From NCBI RefSeq assembly GCF_042683565.1, contig NZ_JBHUJW010000005.1, positions 61,884-125,883 on the forward strand: a stretch of 64,000 bases of DNA. The letters run 5' to 3'. The DNA comes from Brevibacillus sp042683565. GTDB taxonomy: Bacteria; Bacillota; Bacilli; Brevibacillales; Brevibacillaceae. Positions 33,325-40,003 of this stretch are shown here, in pieces. Below the pieces are notes generated by a model that saw only the letters and a program-made list of their open reading frames with translations, did not search any database and was not told the DNA's origin. Positions within the stretch are counted from its first letter, which is position 1. Each line of letters begins with the position of its first letter. The translations under genes and the position numbers were made by a program.

Positions 33325-33333
33325 GAAGTCCTG

Positions 33334-33353
33334 AGAACTGCGAAAGCTCTTCT
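33334..33353 (+). repeat. hairpin repeat 1
   Basis: AGAA-CT-GC-GAAA-GC-TC-TTCT: 4 Watson-Crick pairs below the internal loop, extendable by G-T, T-G and C-G pairs (33331-33356). Confidence 0.8.
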
Positions 33354-33366
33354 TGGTTTGTGTAAA

Positions 33367-33388
33367 CAGAATGGCGAAAGCTCTTCTG
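33367..33388 (+). repeat. hairpin repeat 2
   Basis: CAGAA-TG-GC-GAAA-GC-TC-TTCTG: 5-bp lower stem; the left side of the internal loop is TG instead of CT. A 56-nt linker (33389-33444) without a clear cap separates it from repeat 3. Confidence 0.75.
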
Positions 33389-33444
33389 CTATAGAATTGA
33401 TCGTATTCCGTATGCGTCTATTCGTGTATGAAAAAACTTATATT

Positions 33445-33475
33445 TGTAGGGAACTGCGAAAGCTCTTCCGCTACA
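33445..33475 (+). repeat. hairpin repeat 3
   Basis: TGTAG-GGAA-CT-GC-GAAA-GC-TC-TTCC-G-CTACA: a 9-bp lower stem interrupted by one bulged G. Confidence 0.8.
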
Positions 33476-33481
33476 TCGGAA

Positions 33482-33513
33482 GCCAAAGGGACTGCGAAAG
33501 CTCTCTCTTTGGT
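33482..33513 (+). repeat. hairpin repeat 4
   Basis: CCAAAGGGA and TCTCTTTGG pair (one G-T) around CT-GC-GAAA-GC-TC, plus a closing G-T. This is the longest lower stem and it abuts the terminator. Confidence 0.8.
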
Positions 33514-33514
33514 G

Positions 33515-33542
33515 AAAAAAGCGCTCATCCGGGCGCTTTTTT
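33515..33542 (+). terminator. intrinsic terminator of the hairpin-repeat RNA
   Basis: AAAAAAGCGC and GCGCTTTTTT form a perfect 10-bp stem around an 8-nt loop, ending in six T. Confidence 0.9.
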
Positions 33543-33558
33543 ATTATGCCATGAAAAA

Positions 33559-33610
33559 CTCCCGTACAGCAAAACAGGTTTTATGATCGAACCTGTCTAC
33601 TGTACGGGAG
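33559..33610 (-). terminator. terminator of adhP
   Basis: Nested inverted repeats: outer CTCCCGTACAG/CTGTACGGGAG and inner ACAGGTT/AACCTGT. On the minus strand it is followed by TTTTTC, 34 bp after the adhP stop. Confidence 0.8.
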
Positions 33611-33643
33611 CTTCTCAAAACGCGACAGTCTCCTCTTTTGTTC

Positions 33644-34657
33644 CTATTCCATCGTCAAAACGACCCGGCCGTTGATTTGCCCTTTTTCCATCCGCTCGAA
33701 CACTTCGTTGATCTTATCCAGCGGCTGCGTCTCGATGATGGCGCGCACTTTGCCGCGGGCGGCGAAATCGAGGGCTTCCTGCATGTCTTTGCGCGTGCCG
33801 ACGATTGAGCCTTTGACGGTCACGCCATTGAGCACCGTATCGAAAATCGGGATGGGCAGCTCCGCGTTCGGCAGACCGACGACGACGAGCGAGCCGCCCC
33901 GTCTGACTGATTTGTACGCTTGCTCGAACGCTTTCTTCGTCACCGCCACGCTGATCGCGCCGTGTACGCCGCCGACCTGCTCCTGAATCGCAGCCGCCGG
34001 ATCGACTACGCTGCCGTTTACCGTCAGGTCAGCGCCCAGCTCCTTCGCCAGCTTCAGCTTTTCCTCGTGGATGTCCACGGCCACGACATTGTAGCCCATC
34101 GCCTTGGCGTACTGCAGCGCGATGTGACCCAGACCGCCGATGCCGTAAATCGCGACCCACTCGCCTGGCTTCACGTTTGCAACCTTCAGCGCCTTGTACG
34201 TCGTCACGCCGGCGCACAGGATCGGTGCCGCGTCCACATCACCAAGCTCATCCGGGATGCGCGCCACGTAGGCAGCCGGAGCCACGCAGTATTCGGCGTA
34301 AGCGCCGTCAGCGGAGTAGCCTCCGTTCAACTGCTTCTGGCAAAGCGTCTCCCAGCCGGACAGGCAGTATTCACACTCGCCGCAAGCGGAGAACAGCCAC
34401 GGAATCCCGACCCGATCCCCCAACTTCAAGGATGTCACGCCTTCACCCAGCTTTTCGACCACCCCTACCCCTTCATGGCCGGGGATCAGCGGCAGCTTCG
34501 GCTTGACAGGCCAGTCCCCGTGAGCCGCATGCAGGTCCGTATGGCATACGCCGCACGTCTTGATCTTGACCAGCACCTCTCCATGCCCTACCTCCGGAAC
34601 GGCTACCTCCTTGATTTCCAGCTTCTTCTGAAATTCATTGACTACCGCAGCTTTCAT
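33644..34657 (-). CDS. adhP: zinc-dependent alcohol dehydrogenase AdhP
   Basis: 337 residues, the length of the Geobacillus stearothermophilus ADH-T and E. coli AdhP type. Catalytic zinc ligands are in KTCGVCHTDLHAAHGDW (Cys) and PGHEGVGVVEKLG (His), with a third cysteine in ILCAGVTTYKAL. The structural zinc cysteines are in SACGECEYCLSGWETLCQKQ, and the NAD motif is YGIGGLGHIALQYAKAM. It interconverts primary alcohols and aldehydes. The start is ATG 34657 with GAGGAGG upstream. A sigma-54 promoter is found 74 bp upstream, and a sigma-54 activator gene is encoded nearby. Confidence 0.95.
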   Translation of the reverse strand: MKAAVVNEFQKKLEIKEVAVPEVGHGEVLVKIKTCGVCHTDLHAAHGDWPVKPKLPLIPGHEGVGVVEKLGEGVTSLKLGDRVGIPWLFSACGECEYCLSGWETLCQKQLNGGYSADGAYAEYCVAPAAYVARIPDELGDVDAAPILCAGVTTYKALKVANVKPGEWVAIYGIGGLGHIALQYAKAMGYNVVAVDIHEEKLKLAKELGADLTVNGSVVDPAAAIQEQVGGVHGAISVAVTKKAFEQAYKSVRRGGSLVVVGLPNAELPIPIFDTVLNGVTVKGSIVGTRKDMQEALDFAARGKVRAIIETQPLDKINEVFERMEKGQINGRVVLTME

Positions 34658-34730
34658 CCCTTTTTCCTCCTCTTGTTCCACTGTGCGGCCTGGACCGCAT
34701 GGATTTTGTCTTTATGCCATTTGGTTACTA

Positions 34731-34745
34731 GCAATCGCCGTGCCA
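34731..34745 (-). promoter_or_regulatory. sigma-54 promoter of adhP (-24/-12)
   Basis: On the minus strand TGGCACGGCGATTGC followed by T matches the consensus TGGCACG-N4-TTGCW exactly, with GG and GC 10 bp apart. It lies about 75-90 bp before the adhP ATG. Confidence 0.85.
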
Positions 34746-34787
34746 ACCTGAAAGCGCTTTATTATTGCGAGTGATTCACGCGTTTTC

Positions 34788-34811
34788 CTCGCCTTTGCAC
34801 CTGGCGGCGAG
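34788..34811. promoter_or_regulatory. dyad upstream of the sigma-54 promoter (candidate enhancer site)
   Basis: CTCGCC and GGCGAG at the ends of a 24-bp segment, about 50-70 bp upstream of the -24 element, where an NtrC-type activator could bind. Confidence 0.35.
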
Positions 34812-34817
34812 CCGGAA

Positions 34818-34838
34818 TTTCGGCCCAATCAGCCGAAA
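34818..34838. promoter_or_regulatory. second dyad between adhP and the iron ADH (candidate enhancer site)
   Basis: TTTCGGC and GCCGAAA separated by 7 nt, about 75-95 bp upstream of the -24 element of adhP and about 95 bp before the iron ADH start. Confidence 0.35.
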
Positions 34839-34930
34839 GATCGTCCCTCGCGCCGACCTTTTGGCTAAAAAAGGATTTTCGTTCCCTGTCGGGGTATTAC
34901 TAACTAGAAGTGGAAGAGGGGGACGAAGGC

Positions 34931-36079
34931 ATGCAAATTTCCAAATTCATGACACCGGAAATCATTTTTGGCAACCAGTCCATTGCCCAGATCGGAGAGA
35001 GCCTGCGTCGACTGGGGGCAACCCGCGTCTTTTTCGTCAGCGACCCCGGCGTCGTAGCGGCGGGCTGGGTGGAGCGGATCATGCCGATACTCGACCAGCA
35101 GCGGCTCGACTATCACTTGTGGACGGACGTTACCGCCAACCCCAAGGACTACGAGATTCACGCAGGCGTGGCGGAGTATCGGGCGCGCGAATGCAATGCC
35201 ATCCTTGGCGTCGGAGGCGGCAGCGCGATTGACGCGGCGAAAGCGATCGCGCTGCTCGGCACGAACGACGGCAGCATCGTGCAGTACGAAGGCGTCGACA
35301 AGATCCGCCGCCCGCTGCCCCCGATGGTCATGGTCCCGACCACCGCCGGCTCCGGCTCGGAGGTTTCCCAATTTTCCATCATTGTCGACAGCGCGCGGAA
35401 GGTGAAAATGGCGATCATCTCCAAGTCGCTCATTCCCGACATCGCCATCATTGACCCGCAGACGCTGATGACCAAAGACAAGCAGCTCACCGCAAATACG
35501 GGCATGGACGTCCTGACCCATGCCATCGAATCGTATATTTCCCTGGCAGCCACTCCTTTGACAGAGGTGCATTCGCTGCAGGCGATGCGGCTGATCGCAC
35601 GGCACCTGCGCCCTTCTGCCGCCAGCCAGTACAACGCAGAAGCGAAGCAGGCGATGGCGATGGCCAGCCTGCAGGCGGGGATTGCCTTTTCCAACGCCAT
35701 CCTCGGCGCCGTGCACGCCATGTCGCACCAGCTGGGCGGCTATCTGGACGCCCCCCACGGCGAAGTGAACGCGATCCTGCTCCCGCACGTCCTCGAATAC
35801 AACTACATCGCCGCCCCGGAAAAGTACCGGCAGATCGCCGAGTGTCTGGGGGAAAACACGGCGGGCCTGAGCGCCAGGGAATCTTCCCGCCTCGCCCTGA
35901 AGGCGGTGAAGGAGTTGGCACGCGACCTCGATTGTCCGGAATCGCTGTCCGCCATCGGGCTTGTTCCCGAGCAGATCGAGCTGCTCAGCGAACACGCCAT
36001 TCGCGATGTGTGCATGACCACGAATCCCCGCGACATGAGCGTCCACGACGTCGCCACCCTGTTCCGCCAAGCCTTGTAG
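34931..36079 (+). CDS. iron-containing alcohol dehydrogenase
   Basis: A 382-residue group III (Fe-dependent) ADH. The NAD-binding GVGGGSAIDAAKAIAL lies near residue 95 and PTTAGSGSEVSQFSII near residue 140. The metal ligands are seen in NTGMDVLTHAIESYIS (Asp, His) and GAVHAMSHQLGGYLDAPHGE (two His). ATG 34931 is chosen over an in-frame GTG at 34910, which lies in the SD region (GAGGGGG). It is divergent from adhP and followed after 10 bp by the histidine kinase, so enzyme, sensor and activator form one operon. Substrate (ethanol, butanol or a diol) is not set. Confidence 0.9.
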   Translation: MQISKFMTPEIIFGNQSIAQIGESLRRLGATRVFFVSDPGVVAAGWVERIMPILDQQRLDYHLWTDVTANPKDYEIHAGVAEYRARECNAILGVGGGSAIDAAKAIALLGTNDGSIVQYEGVDKIRRPLPPMVMVPTTAGSGSEVSQFSIIVDSARKVKMAIISKSLIPDIAIIDPQTLMTKDKQLTANTGMDVLTHAIESYISLAATPLTEVHSLQAMRLIARHLRPSAASQYNAEAKQAMAMASLQAGIAFSNAILGAVHAMSHQLGGYLDAPHGEVNAILLPHVLEYNYIAAPEKYRQIAECLGENTAGLSARESSRLALKAVKELARDLDCPESLSAIGLVPEQIELLSEHAIRDVCMTTNPRDMSVHDVATLFRQAL

Positions 36080-36089
36080 GAGGTCGACC

Positions 36090-37421
36090 ATGCAATCCAA
36101 ACAGGAAATTCTCGAAAAGCTGACCGGCATCCAGTCCTCCCGCAACAGCTACTACTCGGAGCTGACCTCTCTGTTCGAGGAGATGAAAAAGAAAAACAGG
36201 CAGCTTGCCGTCATCAACCAGCTGACGCAGCTCCAGATCAACGCTTCCTGGCCGGAAACCAGCATCTACATCGCGGCCCAGCTTGCGCAGATCCTCCCGT
36301 TTGCCCAGTTCGCGCTCACGCTTTTGCAGGGCAGCACTCTCTGCGCCTATCTCGCGCGGCAGGAAGGGGATGAGTGGCAGTGCCGGACGTTTTCGCTGCC
36401 CGTCCCGTCCGGGCAGCACGCCTTTGTCCAGACGCTGCAGACGGATGCGCTCCACCGCTCCTTCCTGGACGCGTATCCCGGCCATCGCGCGCTGTCCGTT
36501 CCCCTGTGCAGCCAGCTCAACCAGACCTTCGGCTACCTCACCCTGCTCGTGGCAGACGGACGAGCGGCGACGGATGAGGAGGCGGAGCTTTTTTCCCTGA
36601 TCGCCAGCCATGCCGCCATCAGCGTGGAAAACATGCTGCTCTTCCAGGATGTGAACGAAAAGATCAAGATCGAGGCGCAGCTCGTCCAATCCGCGAAAAT
36701 GGCGGCGATCGGCGAGATGGCAGCAGGGATCGCCCACGAGCTGAACAGTCCGCTCACGGCGATTCTCGGCAACTCCCAGCTGCTTTTGCGGGACATGCAG
36801 GGCAGCCCTGCCGCTCCCCTGATGAATGACATTTACCAATGCGGCGTGCGCTGCAAAAAAATCATTCAGAACCTGCTCACCTTTTCCCGGCAGGAGGAGT
36901 ATTTGTTTTCCGCCATTTCCATCAACGAAGTGGTCGAGGACGCGCTCTCCCTGATCGGCTACCAGCTCTCCGTATCCGGGCTGACAGTCACCAAGGAGCT
37001 GGCGCAGCCTCCCCTGCGCTTTCGCGGGAGCCGCCACCAGATCGAGCAGATCGTCATCAACCTGCTGCTCAATGCGCGAGACGCACTCATCGGCCGGGAA
37101 GACCCGCGGATCGAGCTGCGCTCCTTTCTTGCGGAAGACGCGGACGGCAGAGCCTGCGTCGGACTTTCCGTATACGACAACGGCCAAGGCATAGCCGCCG
37201 AGCAGCTGCCGCAAATTTTTCAACCGTTCTACTCGACCAAGGAGCGGACGAAAGGAACGGGGCTTGGCCTGTCTGTCAGCCTGGGCATCGCACAGGCGCA
37301 CGGCGGACGGCTGCTCGCCGAGAGCGAAGAAGGGCAGTACAGCTGTTTTACCTTGCTGCTGCCGCTGCTGCGAGAGGAGGATCAGGATGGAGAAGAAACG
37401 GATGCTGGTCGTGGACGATGA
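36090..37421 (+). CDS. soluble GAF-domain sensor histidine kinase
   Basis: 443 residues, no transmembrane helix. An N-terminal coiled coil (about 1-50, SYYSELTSLFEEMKKKNRQL) is followed by a GAF-like sensory domain (about 50-185), then HisKA with the phospho-histidine at GEMAAGIAHELNSPLTAILG and an ATPase domain (NLLLNARDAL, YDNGQGIAAEQLPQIF, GTGLGLSVSLGIAQ). It belongs with NtrB/ZraS-like kinases paired to sigma-54 activators. Its 3' end overlaps the regulator gene by 35 nt. A cytoplasmic signal such as an aldehyde, redox state or metabolite is likely. Confidence 0.9.
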   Translation: MQSKQEILEKLTGIQSSRNSYYSELTSLFEEMKKKNRQLAVINQLTQLQINASWPETSIYIAAQLAQILPFAQFALTLLQGSTLCAYLARQEGDEWQCRTFSLPVPSGQHAFVQTLQTDALHRSFLDAYPGHRALSVPLCSQLNQTFGYLTLLVADGRAATDEEAELFSLIASHAAISVENMLLFQDVNEKIKIEAQLVQSAKMAAIGEMAAGIAHELNSPLTAILGNSQLLLRDMQGSPAAPLMNDIYQCGVRCKKIIQNLLTFSRQEEYLFSAISINEVVEDALSLIGYQLSVSGLTVTKELAQPPLRFRGSRHQIEQIVINLLLNARDALIGREDPRIELRSFLAEDADGRACVGLSVYDNGQGIAAEQLPQIFQPFYSTKERTKGTGLGLSVSLGIAQAHGGRLLAESEEGQYSCFTLLLPLLREEDQDGEETDAGRGR

Positions 37422-38850
37422 GACAGAGGTTACATCGTTTTTTACCTATTTTCTGCGGCAAAAAAACTGCGAGGTGCTCGTGGCCAATACAGGCAAGGAC
37501 GTGGAGCGGCTGCTCGCCTCCCCGTCGGCAGAGATCCACGGCGCCTTGATCGATCTGAAGCTGCCGGATGCCAACGGCCTGGACCTGATGAAGCGGATCA
37601 AAGCCGTCCATCCCTCTTGCGAAGTCCTCATCATGACTGGCTACAGCACGATTAAAACGGCCGTCACCGCCATGCAGTGGGGCGCCCGCGACTACCTGGA
37701 AAAGCCGTTTGACGATCTGGACAGCCTGGAGCGGATCATCGATGCCGTGCTGGACTCGTCCACGCTGCAAGAGGACGAGCTCGCCCGCGAGGCCGCCCGG
37801 TACGGCATCCTGTATGCCCCGGACAGCCCGCTGGCAAAGGTGCTCGCCATCGCCCGGAAGCTGGCAAAAAAAGCGATCCACATCCTGATCGAAGGAGAAA
37901 CCGGGACGGGCAAAGAGCTGATGGCCCGCTTCCTGCACGGTGCAAGCTCGCGCGCTGCGCAGCCGTTCGTCGCCATGAACTGCGGGGCTGTTCCCGAGTC
38001 GCTGCTGGAGAGCGAGCTGTTCGGCTACGAAAAAGGCGCGTTTACCGGCGCAGTCAAGGCGCGCAAAGGCTTGTTCGAGCTCGCTCACAACGGCACGCTG
38101 TTCCTCGACGAGATCGGTGAGGCGCCGCCCGCCATCCAGGTGAAGCTGCTGCGCACGCTGGAAACGGGCGAATACATGCGGATCGGCGCCGAGCGCGTCG
38201 GACAGAGCAACATCCGCATTCTTTCCGCTACCAACCGCGACCTGGAGCACGAGGTCGAGATGAACCGCTTTCGCCGCGACCTGCTCTACCGGCTCGAAGG
38301 GATCAAGCTGTCCATCCCGCCGCTGCGCGAGCGCATCCAGGACATCCCCGTGATCGCCCATGCGTATATCCGGAAAAAGGTCGCGGACGCAACCGAAATC
38401 GCCCCGGACGCACTGGAGCTTTTGCAACACTACGACTGGCCGGGAAACGTCCGGCAACTGATCAACGTGTTGAACCAGACGCTCGCCCTGCACGATGGCG
38501 GGCGGATTCGGGCCGAGCATCTGCCTGCCAGCTTGCGGGATAGGGCAGCCCAGCGCGCGGGCGTGCTCCTTGTGGGCAGCCAGCCTGCACTGCATCGCCT
38601 CATCGACCGCGAATGCGAGCGCTTCGTCGAGGCGATCACCCGTCATCTTTCCTCGATCGACGGCATCGATTTCGACTATCTCCTCCGCCGGATCAAACAG
38701 CTGGAGGGCGAGGTCGGCCGGACCGTCATCGAAAGAGGGCTGGCGGAAACGAAGGGGAACCGCCAGCTCCTTAGCAAAAAGCTGAACATTACGAAGCGCA
38801 CGATCCGGTACATTTTAAACGAGAAGGGTTCCGGCACCAGCTCCAGCTGA
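37387..38850 (+). CDS. NtrC-family sigma-54-dependent response regulator
   Basis: 487 residues from ATG 37387, behind GAGAGGAGG. The receiver domain (about 1-120) has acidic residues in RMLVVDDETEV and the phospho-aspartate in GALIDLKLPDANGLDLMKRI. The AAA+ domain (about 150-380) has Walker A EGETGTGKELMARF, the sigma-54 contact loop YEKGAFTGAVKARKG, Walker B GTLFLDEIGEAP and the R-finger region FRRDLLYRLEGIKL. A C-terminal Fis-type HTH lies in GNRQLLSKKLNITKRTIRYI. With an intact GAFTGA it should activate a sigma-54 promoter, and the one in front of adhP is the obvious target. Confidence 0.95.
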   Translation: MEKKRMLVVDDETEVTSFFTYFLRQKNCEVLVANTGKDVERLLASPSAEIHGALIDLKLPDANGLDLMKRIKAVHPSCEVLIMTGYSTIKTAVTAMQWGARDYLEKPFDDLDSLERIIDAVLDSSTLQEDELAREAARYGILYAPDSPLAKVLAIARKLAKKAIHILIEGETGTGKELMARFLHGASSRAAQPFVAMNCGAVPESLLESELFGYEKGAFTGAVKARKGLFELAHNGTLFLDEIGEAPPAIQVKLLRTLETGEYMRIGAERVGQSNIRILSATNRDLEHEVEMNRFRRDLLYRLEGIKLSIPPLRERIQDIPVIAHAYIRKKVADATEIAPDALELLQHYDWPGNVRQLINVLNQTLALHDGGRIRAEHLPASLRDRAAQRAGVLLVGSQPALHRLIDRECERFVEAITRHLSSIDGIDFDYLLRRIKQLEGEVGRTVIERGLAETKGNRQLLSKKLNITKRTIRYILNEKGSGTSSS

Positions 38851-38978
38851 TCCTCGTCAGGAGGCTCGCGCTGATCGCTTTTCTCGTGACCATCTCCGGC
38901 ATCTCGGTCGCCGGTATCGGCTCGGCGTTTTGGGGGCTGGTCGCCGGCGTGGCGGCGAACATGCTCCTCACCGGACGG
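38826..38978 (+). pseudogene. 3' remnant of a BenE-type benzoate/xanthine transporter gene
   Basis: In the frame shifted from the regulator, 38826 onward reads GFRHQLQLILVRRLALIAFL, then VTISGISVAGIGSAFWGLVA and GVAANMLLTGR. This is the terminal helix of BenE-family symporters (FLVTASGIS.LGIGSAFWGLVAG). No start and no upstream helices exist; the piece overlaps the last codons of the regulator, so a deletion joined the two. Confidence 0.55.
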
Positions 38979-38994
38979 ATTCGCAGCAAGGAAA

Positions 38995-39021
38995 GACAGG
39001 AAGGACAGGAAGGACAGGAAG
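38995..39021 (+). repeat. three tandem copies of GACAGGAAG
   Basis: A 9-bp unit repeated three times exactly, with a partial fourth. It lies between the BenE remnant and the terminator and is in phase with its reading frame (RQEGQEGQEG). Confidence 0.8.
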
Positions 39022-39022
39022 G

Positions 39023-39070
39023 ACGAACGAAAAACCGCAAGCTCCCCCGATGCTTGCGGTTTTCGTTCGT
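39023..39070 (+). terminator. terminator of the iron ADH/two-component operon
   Basis: A near-perfect 19-bp stem (ACGAACGAAAA-CCGCAAGC with GCTTGCGGTTTTCGTTCGT, one bulged A) around TCCCCCGAT. It works in either direction. Confidence 0.8.
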
Positions 39071-39149
39071 ATTCAAGTGGATCGTGAAGCCCGGTGCGTG
39101 CCGCCTGCCACCAACGCCACTTTTCCTTGCAACGGTTTCATCCTGATAC

Positions 39150-39376
39150 GGCCTCCTCGTGAACGTGAACAAACATGACCCACAAGCACGAATTTGCTCT
39201 GCTGCATGCTGATAATCATACTCTGTTTCACGCAGTTCTACGTGTGGACCTAACAGAGCCCAACATGCTCCTTTTGCGGCACTTTGAAGTCCAACGCTGC
39301 CTGCACTAACGATACGCTTACCAAGTACTTCTATTTCTCTTCCATTACCTACGAAGAATATATTCGCTTCTATCAA
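39150..39376 (-). pseudogene. unrecognised short coding remnant downstream of the YrdB gene
   Basis: Directly after the YrdB stop codon, in the same frame, the minus strand reads VGNGREIEVLGKRIVSAGSV, then GLQSAAKGACWALLGPHVEL and RETEYDYQHAAEQIRACG before becoming junk-like. The regular composition suggests a real protein fragment, but no family is recognised and there is no good start codon or SD. Confidence 0.25.
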
Positions 39377-39727
39377 TCACGACCATTTTTCAGCTAACAG
39401 GTAGTCCATTCCATGTGACACGAGGACGCATAGTCCAAACAGTAGGGACATTCTGGGGCGCCCCGCTGAATACAGAGCGGCTGCGGCAAAGCCAAAGACC
39501 ATGACCTTCATCACGATGCGCAGCGCTTGTGGAATTTCTACGCTTGCCTTTGGCGAAAGAAACAGCCCCCAGACCACGATGACAACCACAGGCAGCCCGA
39601 TGCCCAGCACCCATTTGATCCATATAGAGGAAGGATATCGAAATCCCCAAAAACCGTATGCGATGATTGCCGCTATCTCTGACAGAAACACGAGAAGAAG
39701 GAAAAATCCATGGATCATGCCCGTCAC
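39377..39727 (-). CDS. YrdB family (DUF2568) small membrane protein
   Basis: 116 residues with four hydrophobic helices (MIHGFFLLLVFLSEIAAIIA, IWIKWVLGIGLPVVVIVVWG, VMKVMVFGFAAAALYSAG, MSLLFGLCVLVSHGMDYLL). It matches YrdB/DUF2568 proteins of Bacillus. The start is GTG 39727 about 10 nt after AAAGGAG; ATG 39718 is the alternative. Its function is unknown. Confidence 0.75.
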   Translation of the reverse strand: MTGMIHGFFLLLVFLSEIAAIIAYGFWGFRYPSSIWIKWVLGIGLPVVVIVVWGLFLSPKASVEIPQALRIVMKVMVFGFAAAALYSAGRPRMSLLFGLCVLVSHGMDYLLAEKWS

Positions 39728-39958
39728 GTACGCCCCACTCCTTTACCGGGTCTATGTACCCGCTTTCTTCTTAATCATCTATAGAAATCGGGGGGTTGTA
39801 AAGTTTTTCCTCGAAAAAAAGCTGCTACCGGTCGAATTTCCAACCCTAAAAATTACCGTCAACGCGTATCATGACGCTGTTCATGCCGGACAATTTTTGC
39901 AGTACATGCGGATGGCTGGTTTGGAGAGACCGATGACTTGGGATTGAACCATATAGAT

Positions 39959-39990
39959 GAAACCGCAAGCCATACGAGACTTGCGGTTTC
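39959..39990 (-). terminator. hairpin downstream of the DUF4367-like gene
   Basis: GAAACCGCAAG/CTTGCGGTTTC stem with a 10-nt loop, 14 bp after the stop codon. The T-run is weak. Confidence 0.5.
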
Positions 39991-40003
39991 TCCCCGATTC
40001 GCT

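Larger units (their letters stand above)
33331..33542 (+). ncRNA. DUF3800-associated structured RNA with four GAAA-capped hairpins
   Basis: About 210 nt between a consensus promoter and an intrinsic terminator, with no credible coding frame. Four copies of the cap GCGAAAGC occur at 33340, 33374, 33456 and 33494. Three are flanked on the left by ACU and on the right by UCU, forming a GC-GAAA-GC tip, a 2x2 CU/UC internal loop and a lower stem. The lower stems differ in sequence but keep pairing: AGAA/UUCU, CAGAA/UUCUG, GGAA/UUCC and CCAAAGGGA/UCUCUUUGG. Covariation of this kind supports a selected RNA fold. It lies directly downstream of a DUF3800 gene. Conserved RNA motifs next to DUF3800 genes have been reported as uncharacterised candidates; membership of one of those classes is likely but unverified. 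Confidence 0.8.

Noticed and set aside
33331..33542. CRISPR array or ToxIN-type antitoxin repeats
   Set aside because: Repeats are only about 20-32 nt of imperfect hairpin with uneven spacing (34, 82, 38 nt) and no unique-spacer pattern, no cas genes occur, and the neighbouring protein is DUF3800 rather than a ToxN-type toxin.
33250..33675. 141-codon open frame across the hairpin-repeat RNA
   Set aside because: It begins inside the DUF3800 gene in another frame, has no SD, and runs through a promoter, four hairpins and two terminators; its product resembles no protein family.
38789..39376. 195-codon minus-strand frame
   Set aside because: Its second half is the antisense shadow of the BenE remnant and the regulator 3' end; only the first 60-75 codons look protein-like and are listed separately at low confidence.
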